Notes under the pieces: model-generated
Seen by the model: the letters and a program-made list of their open reading frames with translations, nothing else
The model's database searches: none
What the model was told of the DNA's origin: nothing
Position numbers and translations under genes: made by a program
Shown here: piece after piece, positions 1 to 7,943 of the stretch
Numbering within the stretch: the first letter of the stretch is position 1
Layout: each line of letters starts with the position of its first letter
From: Pannonibacter indicus
Lineage (GTDB): Bacteria > Pseudomonadota > Alphaproteobacteria > Rhizobiales > Stappiaceae
Length of the DNA: 64,000 nucleotides
Assembly (NCBI RefSeq): GCF_001418225.1
Contig: NZ_LIPT01000003.1
Coordinates: forward strand, 1 to 64,000
Direction of reading: 5' to 3'

Positions 1-277
1 AGAAGTTTCCCCGCGCAGCCTCCGTCAGGATCAGCTTGTCCAGCGTCAGATCCGCCACCGCCTTGCGAAGCCGTTCGTTCTCCTTCTGGAGATCCTTCAA
101 CTGCCGAAGCTGGTCACGGCTCATGCCGCCATATTGCTTACGCCACCGGTAGAACGTCAGCTCGGAAACGCCGATCTGGCGAACGGCATCCGCCATCGCC
201 ATGCCTTGGCCGCGCAAAACCTCAACCTGCCGAAGCTTCGTGACGATCTCGTCGGGCTTGTGTCGCTTGTTTGCCAT
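1..277 (-). CDS. IS3-family transposase OrfA, N-terminal part (runs off left edge)
   Basis: Reading leftwards from an ATG at 277, about 92 codons are present before the window ends. The product opens MANKRHKPDEIVTKL, followed by a helix-turn-helix (GVSELTFYRWRKQYGG, about residues 37-52) and a leucine-rich coiled segment (LKELQKENERLRKAVADL), which is the standard OrfA layout of the IS3 family: HTH that binds the terminal repeats, then a leucine zipper for multimerisation. A strong AAGGAGG Shine-Dalgarno lies just upstream of the start. OrfA is normally joined to the integrase OrfB by programmed frameshifting; OrfB is not visible here. Confidence 0.85.
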   Translation of the reverse strand, partial: MANKRHKPDEIVTKLRQVEVLRGQGMAMADAVRQIGVSELTFYRWRKQYGGMSRDQLRQLKDLQKENERLRKAVADLTLDKLILTEAARGNF

Positions 278-340
278 TGTGGTCCTCCTTCAGGGTCAAA
301 ACCATACTTCAAGGTGGACCCGTTCAATGGGGGTGGATCA
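1..340 (-). mobile_element. IS3-family insertion sequence, partial (cut by window edge)
   Basis: The segment carries the start of an IS3-type orfA on the minus strand and ends on the right at a TGATCCACCCCC-type terminus (read on the minus strand from 340). Immediately to the right, coding sequence for a type I restriction subunit starts in mid-protein, so 340/341 is inferred to be the insertion junction. The other end of the element, orfB and the target-site duplication lie outside the window, so the exact IS name and the duplication cannot be checked. Confidence 0.75.
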
Positions 341-1960
341 GGGCTCACCGACAGCCAGAAGGCCGACCTCAAGCGCAAGTTCTCCCGGATGGACGCGCTG
401 TCGAGGACCGACCAAGCCATCCGAGCCAAGGCCTTCGACATCTCCGAGCATTATCGCCAGCACTGGCAGGGGACCGGCTTCAAGGCGCAGCTCGTTGCCC
501 CCTCGAAGGCCGCAGCAGTCCGCTTCAAGGAGGTTCTCGACGAAATCGGCCACGTCTCGAGCGCGATCGTCATCTCGCCTCCGGACGAGAACGAAGGCAA
601 CGAGGAGGTCGACCAGGAATCCAAGGACCTCGTGCGCCGCTTCTGGTCGCAGATGATGGCAAAGTACAAGACCGAGGAGGAGTACAACCGCCAGATCATC
701 GATGCATTCAAGGGCTCCGGCGATCCTGAGATCCTGATCGTCGTCTCCAAGCTTCTCACCGGCTTCGACGCCCCCCGGAACACGGTGCTCTACGTCTGCA
801 AGTCCCTGAAGGAACACAATCTCCTCCAGGCGATTGCGCGCGTGAACCGTCTCTACGAGGACGGCGGCACGGAGAAGCAGTTCGGTTTCATCGTCGATTA
901 CGAGGGGCTGCTGGGCGAGTTGGACAGCGCCCTGACGACCTATAGCGCCTTCGAAGGTTACGAGGCCGCGGATCTCGCCGGAACGGTGCACGATGTCCGC
1001 GAGGAGATCCGCAAGCTGCCCCAGCTGCACGACCAGCTCTGGGACCTCTTCAAGCCGGTGCGGAACAAGAAGGACATGGAGCAGTTTGAGCAGCACCTCG
1101 CTGACGAGGCGCTGCGCCACGAGTTCTATGCGCGCCTCAAGGCATTCAGCCGGTGCCTGCACATCTCGCTCTCATCCGACAAGCTGTTCGATGTCTTCGA
1201 CGAAGCCAAGATCGATGCCCTGAAACGCGACTGGAAGCAGTTCTCCGAACTCAAGCGCTCGGTCCAGCTCCGCTACCAGGAGACGGTCGATGTCCGCGAG
1301 TTCGAGCCGAAGATCCAGAAGCTCCTTGATGACCACGTCGTGGCAATGCCGGCGGAGACCATCATCGAGGTGGTAAACATCAACGATCCCGACGCGCTGA
1401 AGGCCGTCGTCGAAGAGACGGGGGTCTCCGAGGCCTCGAGGGCCGATCGCATCGCCAGCGCGACCCGGCGGGCGATCACCGAGAAGATGGATGAGGACCC
1501 GACGTTCTACAAACAGTTCTCCGAGCTGCTCGAAGAGACCATCCGCGCCTACCGCGAGAAGCGGCTGTCCGAGCGCGAATACCTGAACAGCGTCGTGGAC
1601 CTCGCGAGCAAAGTTGCACGCAAGGATCGCGGCCGCGATGTTCCGGAAAGCATCCGGGGCGATGAGGATGCGCAGGCGTTCTTCGGGATCCTGGACGGTC
1701 AGCTGAAGACCGAAGGCGATGAGCTGGTAGCCGGCGACGATGCCGCAGCGATCGCTCAACAGATCATCGACATCATCAAGTCCCACCTGATCGTGGACAT
1801 CTGGTCGAACGAGGTGGCTCAGAACAATCTGCGCAATGCCATCGATGACTACTTCTTTGACGTTCTTCGCGACGAGAAGGGCATCGACCTCCCTGTGGAG
1901 GTGCTCGACGATCTCGAACTGAAGATCATGGACCTCGCCCGGGCCCGGTTCGCAGCATGA
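341..1960 (+). pseudogene. hsdR: Type I restriction enzyme R subunit (HsdR), C-terminal fragment truncated by IS
   Basis: About 540 codons with no start of their own. The visible part contains the end of the second RecA-like helicase domain: LLTGFDAP (motif V region, near 750-775) and QAIARVNR (motif VI arginine finger, 828-851), followed by the long helical C-terminal domain that docks HsdR on the methylase core. The N-terminal endonuclease domain and Walker A/B motifs are missing from the window; the reading frame is interrupted at the IS junction at 340/341. An ATG at 134 in the same frame lies antisense inside the IS orfA and cannot be the native start. The protein is therefore predicted inactive for translocation and cleavage. 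The stop overlaps the next gene by four bases (ATGA), so the two were co-translated. Confidence 0.85.
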
Positions 1961-2673
1961 CGCGGGAATTGCATTGCCTGCAGTACGGAGAGCGGGAGAT
2001 CCAATACGAAATCGTCCGCCGCCCGAGGAAGACACTGGAGATCGCCGTCGAGCCGGATGCGTCGGTGGTGATCGCGGCCCCGGAGGATGCAACGCTCGAC
2101 GCGATCGAAGCCAAGTTGCGGAAGCGCGCCGCTTGGGTGACGCGGCAGCAGAGGTATTTTTCCCAGTTCCTACCGCGGACGCCGGAGCGCCGGTTCGTCG
2201 CCGGAGAAACGCATCTTTACCTGGGGCGCCAGTACCGGCTGAAGGTCGTCCCGCATGTCCAGGAAAGCGTGAAGCTGATCCGCGGCTTCATCGTCGTGCA
2301 GACTCACCGGCCGACGAGGCCAGAGGTGACACGCGAACTGGTCGAGGCATGGTACCGCGATCGGGCTCACATCAAGTTTCCGGAACGGATCGAACTCTGT
2401 CTCGGTCTGTTCCCGGACCCCGAGGCATTCAGGCCGAAGGGTCTCATCGTACGTCAGACCCGGCAGCGATGGGGGTCCATGTCACCGGCCGGACGTCTGC
2501 TACTGAACCGCCGCCTCGTGCAGGCGCCGGTCGATGCCATCGACTACGTGATCACCCACGAACTCTGCCACGTGGCCGAACCCCATCACGGGGCAGCCTT
2601 CTTCGATCTCCTCGACAAGGTGATGCCCGACTGGGAGCGCCGGAAGCAGAGACTGGAACGGGCCATGGCCTGA
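1957..2673 (+). CDS. YgjP-type (DUF45) zinc metallopeptidase associated with type I restriction loci
   Basis: A 238-residue protein. The C-terminal half has the DUF45/YgjP signature: RQTRQRWGSMSPAGR, then LLLNRRLVQAP and the zinc site HELCH (residues 201-205) with a further His pair in AEPHHG, which resembles SprT/wss1-like metalloproteases. Members of this family are frequently encoded directly after hsdR in type I restriction loci, and here the start codon overlaps the hsdR stop by four bases, so the gene was part of that operon. Its substrate is not known. Because hsdR upstream is cut by an IS, this gene may now depend on transcription from the IS or from the remnant. The gene itself looks intact. 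Confidence 0.85.
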   Translation: MTRELHCLQYGEREIQYEIVRRPRKTLEIAVEPDASVVIAAPEDATLDAIEAKLRKRAAWVTRQQRYFSQFLPRTPERRFVAGETHLYLGRQYRLKVVPHVQESVKLIRGFIVVQTHRPTRPEVTRELVEAWYRDRAHIKFPERIELCLGLFPDPEAFRPKGLIVRQTRQRWGSMSPAGRLLLNRRLVQAPVDAIDYVITHELCHVAEPHHGAAFFDLLDKVMPDWERRKQRLERAMA

Positions 2674-2736
2674 GAACTTCCGAACCCGGTCGCGGCAGAA
2701 GCAAACGCGACTCCAATACAAGCAATTTCAAAGGCT

Positions 2737-2776
2737 TGAATTTCTCAAATGTCTACAGAGGCTTATGAGAAATTCA
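2737..2776. repeat. 11-bp perfect inverted repeat with 18-base spacer
   Basis: TGAATTTCTCA (2737-2747) is matched by its exact reverse complement TGAGAAATTCA (2766-2776). The repeat sits in a locally AT-rich stretch between the metalloprotease gene and the 3' end of the tRNA gene. It has no T-run and a long spacer, so it is a poor intrinsic terminator; a protein-binding dyad, or an integrase/excisionase site at the island border, are alternatives. Function unproven. Confidence 0.5.
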
Positions 2777-2939
2777 CCAAAATGGCGCAGTCATGAGGTT
2801 TGGAGAATACCGACCGAGAGAAACCACTTCCGGGCCGCCTGGCGCCGACGCCGGTGCTCAGCCCCGCCCGCATAACCCTCGAAAACAACGGAAAAATCCG
2901 GCCGGAGCCGGATCGGGAGAACGCTTTCGCTGGGGCAAG

Positions 2940-3029
2940 TGGCGGACAGAGAGGGATTCGAACCCTCGATACGGTTTCCCGTATACACGCGTTCCAGGCG
3001 TGCGCCTTCAACCACTCGGCCACCTGTCC
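2940..3029 (-). tRNA. tRNA-Ser (GGA anticodon)
   Basis: Read on the minus strand the 90-base gene begins GGACAGGTGGCCGAGTGG and ends GGTTCGAATCCC...TCTGTCC G CCA, with the CCA encoded. It has the 7-bp acceptor stem (one G-U pair), the long variable arm typical of tRNA-Ser and the anticodon loop CTGGAAC with GGA, which reads UCC/UCU codons. Its 3' end points left toward the IS/hsdR segment, the usual geometry for an element integrated at a tRNA 3' end. Confidence 0.95.
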
Positions 3030-3062
3030 GTCCGCAGCGGGCTTGCCGCTTGGAGTGGGCGG

Positions 3063-3090
3063 AATATACCCAGATGGACGCGGAGTGCAA
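3063..3090 (-). promoter_or_regulatory. Likely sigma-70 promoter of tRNA-Ser
   Basis: On the minus strand TTGCAC (3085-3090) and TATATT (3063-3068) are separated by 16 bases, and the -10 lies 34 bases before the mature tRNA 5' end. Both hexamers are close to the sigma-70 consensus. Confidence 0.6.
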
Positions 3091-3386
3091 GGACCAGCGG
3101 CAAATTTTTTCCAGCTTTTCAGAGCGTTGCTTCCTCGGGGCCGCAAAGGGGCGTGGGATGCCGCAGAAAATGGCGGAAAGCTGCGGTCTTTTGAAGGTGT
3201 TCAGGCGGGGTGCAGAGCCCTCAGGGCCGGGGAAAACTTTGCCGTGGCAGCTTCATCTGCTTTGCGGGATGGTCTTTTGCAGCAAAATCTGAAAAAAGCA
3301 GTGAGGCTGGGCTGCGGGCATCAGGCGAGGCCACACCGGACCGGTGGCCGCAGTGCCAGGCCCTGGAAATGGGAGGCTCTGGACGC
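3091..3386. other. Gap without recognisable gene
   Basis: About 300 bases between the tRNA promoter and the small membrane protein gene. Reading frames here have no family resemblance. A short dyad, GGCCAC-N9-GTGGCC (3329-3349), is the only structure seen. Confidence 0.4.
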
Positions 3387-3707
3387 ATGTTTGTCCTCTT
3401 GCGCCTGGTGTTGCGATTGGCTGGATTCTTTCTGCTCGGTGTTGCCGTGGTCGCAGCGGTGGTAGATGGAAGCCGCTCCGTGGCGGCGTCCGGTTTCTCC
3501 TTCACGCCGCTGGCAGAAGTCTGGGCCGAGTTTTCCGCCGAAAGCCTCGCCCTTGCCGGCAAGGCTGTCGTGACCCATGTGGGATCCTGGGCGTGGGACT
3601 GGGTGATCGGCGCCGTCTTGTCCCTGCCCGTCTGGGCGGTGGCGATGCCTGCAGCCTATCTGCTGCTGGCGGCAGGCTCCGCCCGCACGCGCCGCGAGAT
3701 CATCTGA
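3387..3707 (+). CDS. Small hypothetical membrane protein
   Basis: A 106-residue protein with two predicted membrane segments, one near the N-terminus ([17 protein letters not shown]) and one near the C-terminus ([22 protein letters not shown]), joined by a segment rich in Phe, Ala and Glu. GGGAGG at 3371-3376 places the start at 3387 rather than at the in-frame upstream ATG at 3369. I do not recognise a function; it is on the same strand as msrA 64 bases downstream and could be co-transcribed with it. Confidence 0.6.
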   Translation: MFVLLRLVLRLAGFFLLGVAVVAAVVDGSRSVAASGFSFTPLAEVWAEFSAESLALAGKAVVTHVGSWAWDWVIGAVLSLPVWAVAMPAAYLLLAAGSARTRREII

Positions 3708-3771
3708 TGCCTTGAAAGGCTGTCCTGTTTCGGCTGGGCCGCCGCCATCTGTCTCACAGGGAGTGCAAGAC

Positions 3772-4458
3772 ATGTCCTTCATGACCATGCTGAGCCGGAA
3801 ATTCGTTCTGCCAACGGCGGCCGAGGCCTTGCCGGGCCGGGCAGAGCCTGTCCGCCTGACGCAGCCGCATGCGGTGCTGGGCCGTCCGCTGACACCGCCC
3901 TGGCCGGAGGGGATGCAGGCCGTTTGCTTCGGCATGGGCTGTTTCTGGGGGGCGGAACGGGCCTTCTGGAGCCTTGAAGGCGTTCATGTCACAGCGGCCG
4001 GTTATGCCGGGGGCCACACGCCGAACCCGACTTATAACGAGGTCTGCACCGGCCGCACGGCCCATGCGGAGGTGGTGCTCGTGGTGCATGATCCCAGGGT
4101 TCTGCCGCTGGCCGCGCTGCTGAAGCTCTTCTGGGAGCGGCATGACCCCACCGAGGGCATGCGTCAGGGCAATGATGTGGGCACGCAATACCGTTCGGTG
4201 ATCTATCTGCCGGATGAGGCCACGCTGGCTGAGGCGGAGGCCTCGCGCGCGGCCTATGCGCGCGATCTGCGGGCGGCCGGGCACACACGCGCCATCACCA
4301 CGGAACTGGCCACCGGCGTTCCGTTCTATTTTGCCGAGGACTATCACCAGCAATATCTGGCAAAGAATCCAAATGGCTACTGCGGGTTGCGCGGCACGGG
4401 CGTCGTCTGTTCCCCTGCACCTGCCTTGCCGGACAGCGCAGAGGAGAGCGGGGCCTGA
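3772..4458 (+). CDS. msrA: Peptide-methionine (S)-S-oxide reductase MsrA
   Basis: A 228-residue protein that reduces the S-epimer of methionine sulfoxide in free and protein-bound form. The catalytic motif GCFWGAE is present with the reactive Cys at residue 57, followed by the conserved [19 protein letters not shown] and the C-terminal segment [18 protein letters not shown] with a possible resolving cysteine. Length and N-terminal extension ([14 protein letters not shown]) match the longer MsrA type. The start at 3772 is preceded by a GGGAG box, whereas the in-frame start at 3712 has none. The stop codon shares its last base with the next start (TGATG), suggesting translational coupling. Confidence 0.93.
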   Translation: MSFMTMLSRKFVLPTAAEALPGRAEPVRLTQPHAVLGRPLTPPWPEGMQAVCFGMGCFWGAERAFWSLEGVHVTAAGYAGGHTPNPTYNEVCTGRTAHAEVVLVVHDPRVLPLAALLKLFWERHDPTEGMRQGNDVGTQYRSVIYLPDEATLAEAEASRAAYARDLRAAGHTRAITTELATGVPFYFAEDYHQQYLAKNPNGYCGLRGTGVVCSPAPALPDSAEESGA

Positions 4459-5102
4459 TGCTGGACCGCACCCGGGACGTTGCAGGTGGAACTTACCTTT
4501 TGACCGGCAGCCCGCAGAACGGGCTGGCAGCGCCCCGGGGCGCGCCGCCGGGCGTCATTCTGCGGGCGATGATTCTTGGCGGGGTGATCACGGCGCGTGC
4601 GGCGCTGAAGGGGCAGCCGGACCGGGCGGCCGTCGCTGCCGCGCGCCGGGAACTCAGGGAAGCGCGCTGGTGCCTCAAGGTCTTCCGCAAGGCCATGGGG
4701 CCAGCCTATCCGGCCCGGGCAGCCCGGCTGCAGGCCGCCTCCCGCGCCATGAAGCATCTGGCACGCCTTCTGGCCGCCGAAACGGCACCCGGCCCTGCGG
4801 TTCTGGCGGAGCTTTCGGCAGCGGCAGACGCGCTGCTGCGCCGCTGCGAGGGGGATGCGGTGTCTTTGGCGCCGTTTCAGGCGGATGAGGCCCGCTGCAA
4901 GGCCTATCTGCGCAAGCTGCGGCGCAAGGCAGCTGACGAGACGAAAAGGCAGGACGCCCCGTTGCAGCAGGAAGGTGAGGCGGAAGCCCGCTGGCAGCGC
5001 CGGCAGGCGCAGATCGCGCTCCTCCAGCATGTGCTGGCCTGGGCCGGGCTTCTGCCCGAGGCAGAGGCCGTGGCCACGGCCGGGGCTGTGCAGGGTCCTT
5101 GA
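4458..5102 (+). CDS. Helical CHAD-like protein coupled to msrA
   Basis: A 214-residue, Ala/Arg/Leu-rich protein predicted to be almost entirely alpha-helical. The region REARWCLKVFRKAMG (about residues 66-80) and a following helix resemble the conserved Arg-rich helix of CHAD domains, which bind polyphosphate or other polyanions. The full CHAD signature is not obvious, so this is a weak assignment. The start overlaps the msrA stop by one base, so expression is probably coupled to msrA, although CHAD proteins have no known role in methionine repair. A plain helical hypothetical protein is the alternative. Confidence 0.5.
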   Translation: MLDRTRDVAGGTYLLTGSPQNGLAAPRGAPPGVILRAMILGGVITARAALKGQPDRAAVAAARRELREARWCLKVFRKAMGPAYPARAARLQAASRAMKHLARLLAAETAPGPAVLAELSAAADALLRRCEGDAVSLAPFQADEARCKAYLRKLRRKAADETKRQDAPLQQEGEAEARWQRRQAQIALLQHVLAWAGLLPEAEAVATAGAVQGP

Positions 5103-5344
5103 GGGGATGAGACAAAGGACGGACGCTGCAGCCAGCCGGTAAATCCTGCCTTCGCCCGCTTGCAGTTTGCCTTGTATTCACACATCGTTAAGCATGTTCA
5201 GCCTAGCGTTACCTTGGCTGGGGCGTGTGTTTCGTCCGGCTGGCGGTGCCGTCAGCCTTTCCCCGCCCTAACCTTGTGAAAACCGCTGCCGGATGACGGC
5301 TGCTGCGAGCGCAGCCCGGAGGGTGCGCTGAAGGCGAGAACGGC

Positions 5345-6868
5345 ATGATCCGCTACGACAGCCTGCGTGCTGCAGGCTTCAGGCTGCTGATGTTCTTCCT
5401 CTGGGCCAATGTTCTGGCCGTGACGGCGGCTGGCTGGTTCAATCCGCAGACCTCTGCCTCCATGGTCTCGGGCGCGGCGCTCATTCTGGGGGCCTGCGCC
5501 ACGGCTCTCTGGCTGCGGGCGGAGCAGGGCACGGCGGCCCGCATGGCCGCGTCCGTCGTCATGGCCTGCCTGTCGCTTCTCTTGATGGCCTCCCTCACGG
5601 ATGACCCGGCCTTCACCGCCTGGCAGAACCTGGCGCAGCTTTACGGCGTGCTGCTGCTGGCGGTGCTGGCGGCCGGGCTGGACTGGCGCATGACCGCGGC
5701 CTATGGCGCTGCAAGCGCTGCGCTGCATGTTCTGGCCGCGGGCTTTTACCCCTGGGCCGTCCCGCCGGAAGGCAGCGGCTGGCCGCAGGTGCTGGCCTAT
5801 GTGGCTGTGGTAGGCCTGTTTACGGGCGCGCTCTGCCGCTTCCTCGCGCATCTTCAGCATCTTGAGCAGGCGGACAATGCCGAACTGGCTGATGCTCAGC
5901 GGCATATCAGTGCGCTGGAGGCGGAACTGGCGATGGCGCGCCGGCCGGAACCCTCCGTGCCTGCCCTGCCTTTACCTGTCTCCCTTGGCTCTGCTGCCCC
6001 TGTGCTGCTTCCAGAGCCGCGTTTGGCGGCGGCCTCTGCTCTGAAACGGGCTGAACTGGAAACCGGCCTTGCGCTGATCTCGGGCCAGATCTCGGATTTG
6101 CGCCGTCAGGCGGCAACGCTGGCCGCACGCATCGGAGAGGGTGCGCAAGGCAGCGCCGGGCTGGGCGGTACCAATAGCGCCACGTCAGGCCGGATCGAGA
6201 TGATCGCCACTGCCTCGGGCGAACTGGCCGCTTCTGTCAGCGACATGGCCCGCAAGGTGGCGGGGGCATCGGGCGCCATTTCCGAGGTGGCACGGGGAAC
6301 GGAAGTCTCCAGCCAGCGCATCACCAGCCTTGCCGGTTCTGTGGGGCGCATCGGCGAAGTGGTGGGCATGATTCAGGCCATCGCCGGGCAGACCAATCTT
6401 CTGGCGCTCAATGCCACCATCGAGGCAGCCCGTGCGGGGGCTGCCGGGCGCGGCTTTGCCGTTGTTGCCTCTGAGGTGAAGGATCTCGCCACGCAGACGG
6501 CCAAGGCCACAAGCGACATCACCGCCCAGATCAACGCCATCGCTGCGGAGACGAAGGGCGCGGTCGAGGCCATCGGCGGGATCACGTCCGTCATGGGCAC
6601 GCTGGATGAAAACACGGCAGAGATTGCCCGTGCCATCGCCGCACAGGAAGAAACGGCCACCCGCCTCGAGGCAACCGCCCGCGATGTGCTGGATGGCAAC
6701 AGCCGCCTTGCCGGAGAGACCGGGGCCCTCTTTGCGCTGACGGCCAGCCTCGGCGCCTCGGCCTCGTCGCTGCAGCAGGGACTGGCCGAGCTGGAAGCGC
6801 AGGCGGCAAAGCTGCGCGATGCGCTGGAAACCGAGGACGGCAGAGCCCACGGCGCCTTCGCCGCATGA
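5345..6868 (+). CDS. Methyl-accepting chemotaxis protein with multi-pass membrane N-terminus
   Basis: A 507-residue chemoreceptor. The first 170 or so residues are hydrophobic with about five to six predicted membrane segments and no large periplasmic loop; they are followed by a coiled coil (about 175-200) and the cytoplasmic signalling module, whose hairpin tip reads [20 protein letters not shown] (about residues 343-362) for CheA/CheW contact. I see no HAMP domain between membrane part and signalling domain. It should feed a CheA kinase, but no che genes lie in the window. Ligand is unknown; a membrane-embedded or intracellular cue is plausible because there is no periplasmic sensor domain. 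Confidence 0.88.
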   Translation: MIRYDSLRAAGFRLLMFFLWANVLAVTAAGWFNPQTSASMVSGAALILGACATALWLRAEQGTAARMAASVVMACLSLLLMASLTDDPAFTAWQNLAQLYGVLLLAVLAAGLDWRMTAAYGAASAALHVLAAGFYPWAVPPEGSGWPQVLAYVAVVGLFTGALCRFLAHLQHLEQADNAELADAQRHISALEAELAMARRPEPSVPALPLPVSLGSAAPVLLPEPRLAAASALKRAELETGLALISGQISDLRRQAATLAARIGEGAQGSAGLGGTNSATSGRIEMIATASGELAASVSDMARKVAGASGAISEVARGTEVSSQRITSLAGSVGRIGEVVGMIQAIAGQTNLLALNATIEAARAGAAGRGFAVVASEVKDLATQTAKATSDITAQINAIAAETKGAVEAIGGITSVMGTLDENTAEIARAIAAQEETATRLEATARDVLDGNSRLAGETGALFALTASLGASASSLQQGLAELEAQAAKLRDALETEDGRAHGAFAA

Positions 6869-6938
6869 GGCAAGGCCTCCGCGCGGGTGACTGGCGTCAG
6901 GGGATGACTTCGGCAGCCGATGCGCCTACCTATTCTTC

Positions 6939-7913
6939 ATGAGCCAGAACACAGTCCTTGACGCGGCGCTGCGGCAGCGGCGCGGGTTTGAAAACCGGTT
7001 GCATACGGCATTGCTTGCCACAGGCAGCCTGATGCTTCTTGTGGTCTGCGCTTATGTGCTGGGCGGGCAGACGGGCGTGTTGTGGGCGCTGGGCGGCGGC
7101 GGCTTCATGCTCTACGGGGCGATGAATGTGTCGCCCGCGCTGGTGCTGCGGCTCTACAAGGCGCGGCATCTGCCGGAACATGTGTTTCCCGAGGGTCATC
7201 AGGTGCTGACGGTACTCGCCCGCCGGGCGGGCCTGCCGGCGGTGCCGAAGCTCTATTACGTGCCGAGCCGGATGATGAATGCCTTTGCCGTGGGCCGGGC
7301 GGAGGAGGCGGCCATCTGTGTGACGGACGGGCTGATCCGCGGGCTCACCTTGCGCGAGTTTGCGGGCGTCATGGCGCATGAAGTCAGCCACATCCGCAAC
7401 GGCGATGTGCGGGTGATGGCGCTGGCCGATATCGTGGCGCGGCTCACCTCCTCCATGTCTTTCGTCGGCCTGTTCCTGTTCTTCTTTCACATCCCGTCGA
7501 TGATCGCGGGCGGTGCCGGTGTGCCGTGGGTGCTGATCGTTCTGCTGATGGCCGCGCCCACCGTGGGCACGCTGCTGCAGCTGGCGCTGTCGCGCACAAG
7601 GGAGTTTGATGCCGATCTGGGCGCTGCCGAACTGACCGGCGACCCGGACGGCCTTGCCTTTGCCCTGATGAAGCTGGAACGGGTGCAGGGCCGCATGTGG
7701 GAGGCGATGGCCCTGCCGGGCGCGCGCATCCCCGAACCGTCGATCCTGCGCAGCCACCCGAAGACCGAGGAGCGGGTACAGCGCCTGCGCGAACTGAAGT
7801 TCCATGGCGATCCGCTGGTCTTCGATCACGGCGCACCGGTGGCCGGAAGGTCCTTCGTGCCCGATATCGGCAAGCCGCGCTTCCGCGCCCGCGGGCTTGG
7901 GGTGTGGTACTGA
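6939..7913 (+). CDS. M48-family (HtpX-like) membrane zinc metalloprotease
   Basis: A 324-residue protein with two N-terminal membrane segments, then the zinc motif HEVSH (residues 147-151), two further membrane segments (about 175-190 and 200-220) and the third ligand region TREFDADLGAAELTGDP. This is the HtpX/M48 layout, in which the protease degrades damaged membrane proteins from the cytoplasmic face. It differs from classical HtpX in its N-terminus and in the C-terminal HPKTEERVQRLREL segment, which is shared by many alphaproteobacterial M48 proteins. It is in a run of plus-strand genes but has no close operon partner. Confidence 0.88.
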   Translation: MSQNTVLDAALRQRRGFENRLHTALLATGSLMLLVVCAYVLGGQTGVLWALGGGGFMLYGAMNVSPALVLRLYKARHLPEHVFPEGHQVLTVLARRAGLPAVPKLYYVPSRMMNAFAVGRAEEAAICVTDGLIRGLTLREFAGVMAHEVSHIRNGDVRVMALADIVARLTSSMSFVGLFLFFFHIPSMIAGGAGVPWVLIVLLMAAPTVGTLLQLALSRTREFDADLGAAELTGDPDGLAFALMKLERVQGRMWEAMALPGARIPEPSILRSHPKTEERVQRLRELKFHGDPLVFDHGAPVAGRSFVPDIGKPRFRARGLGVWY

Positions 7914-7943
7914 GCCTGCCGGCTGACGCAGAAGCGGGATGGA

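Noticed and set aside
134-340. N-terminal extension of the hsdR frame to an ATG at 134
   Set aside because: It is antisense to the IS orfA and has no HsdR character; the frame is open by chance.
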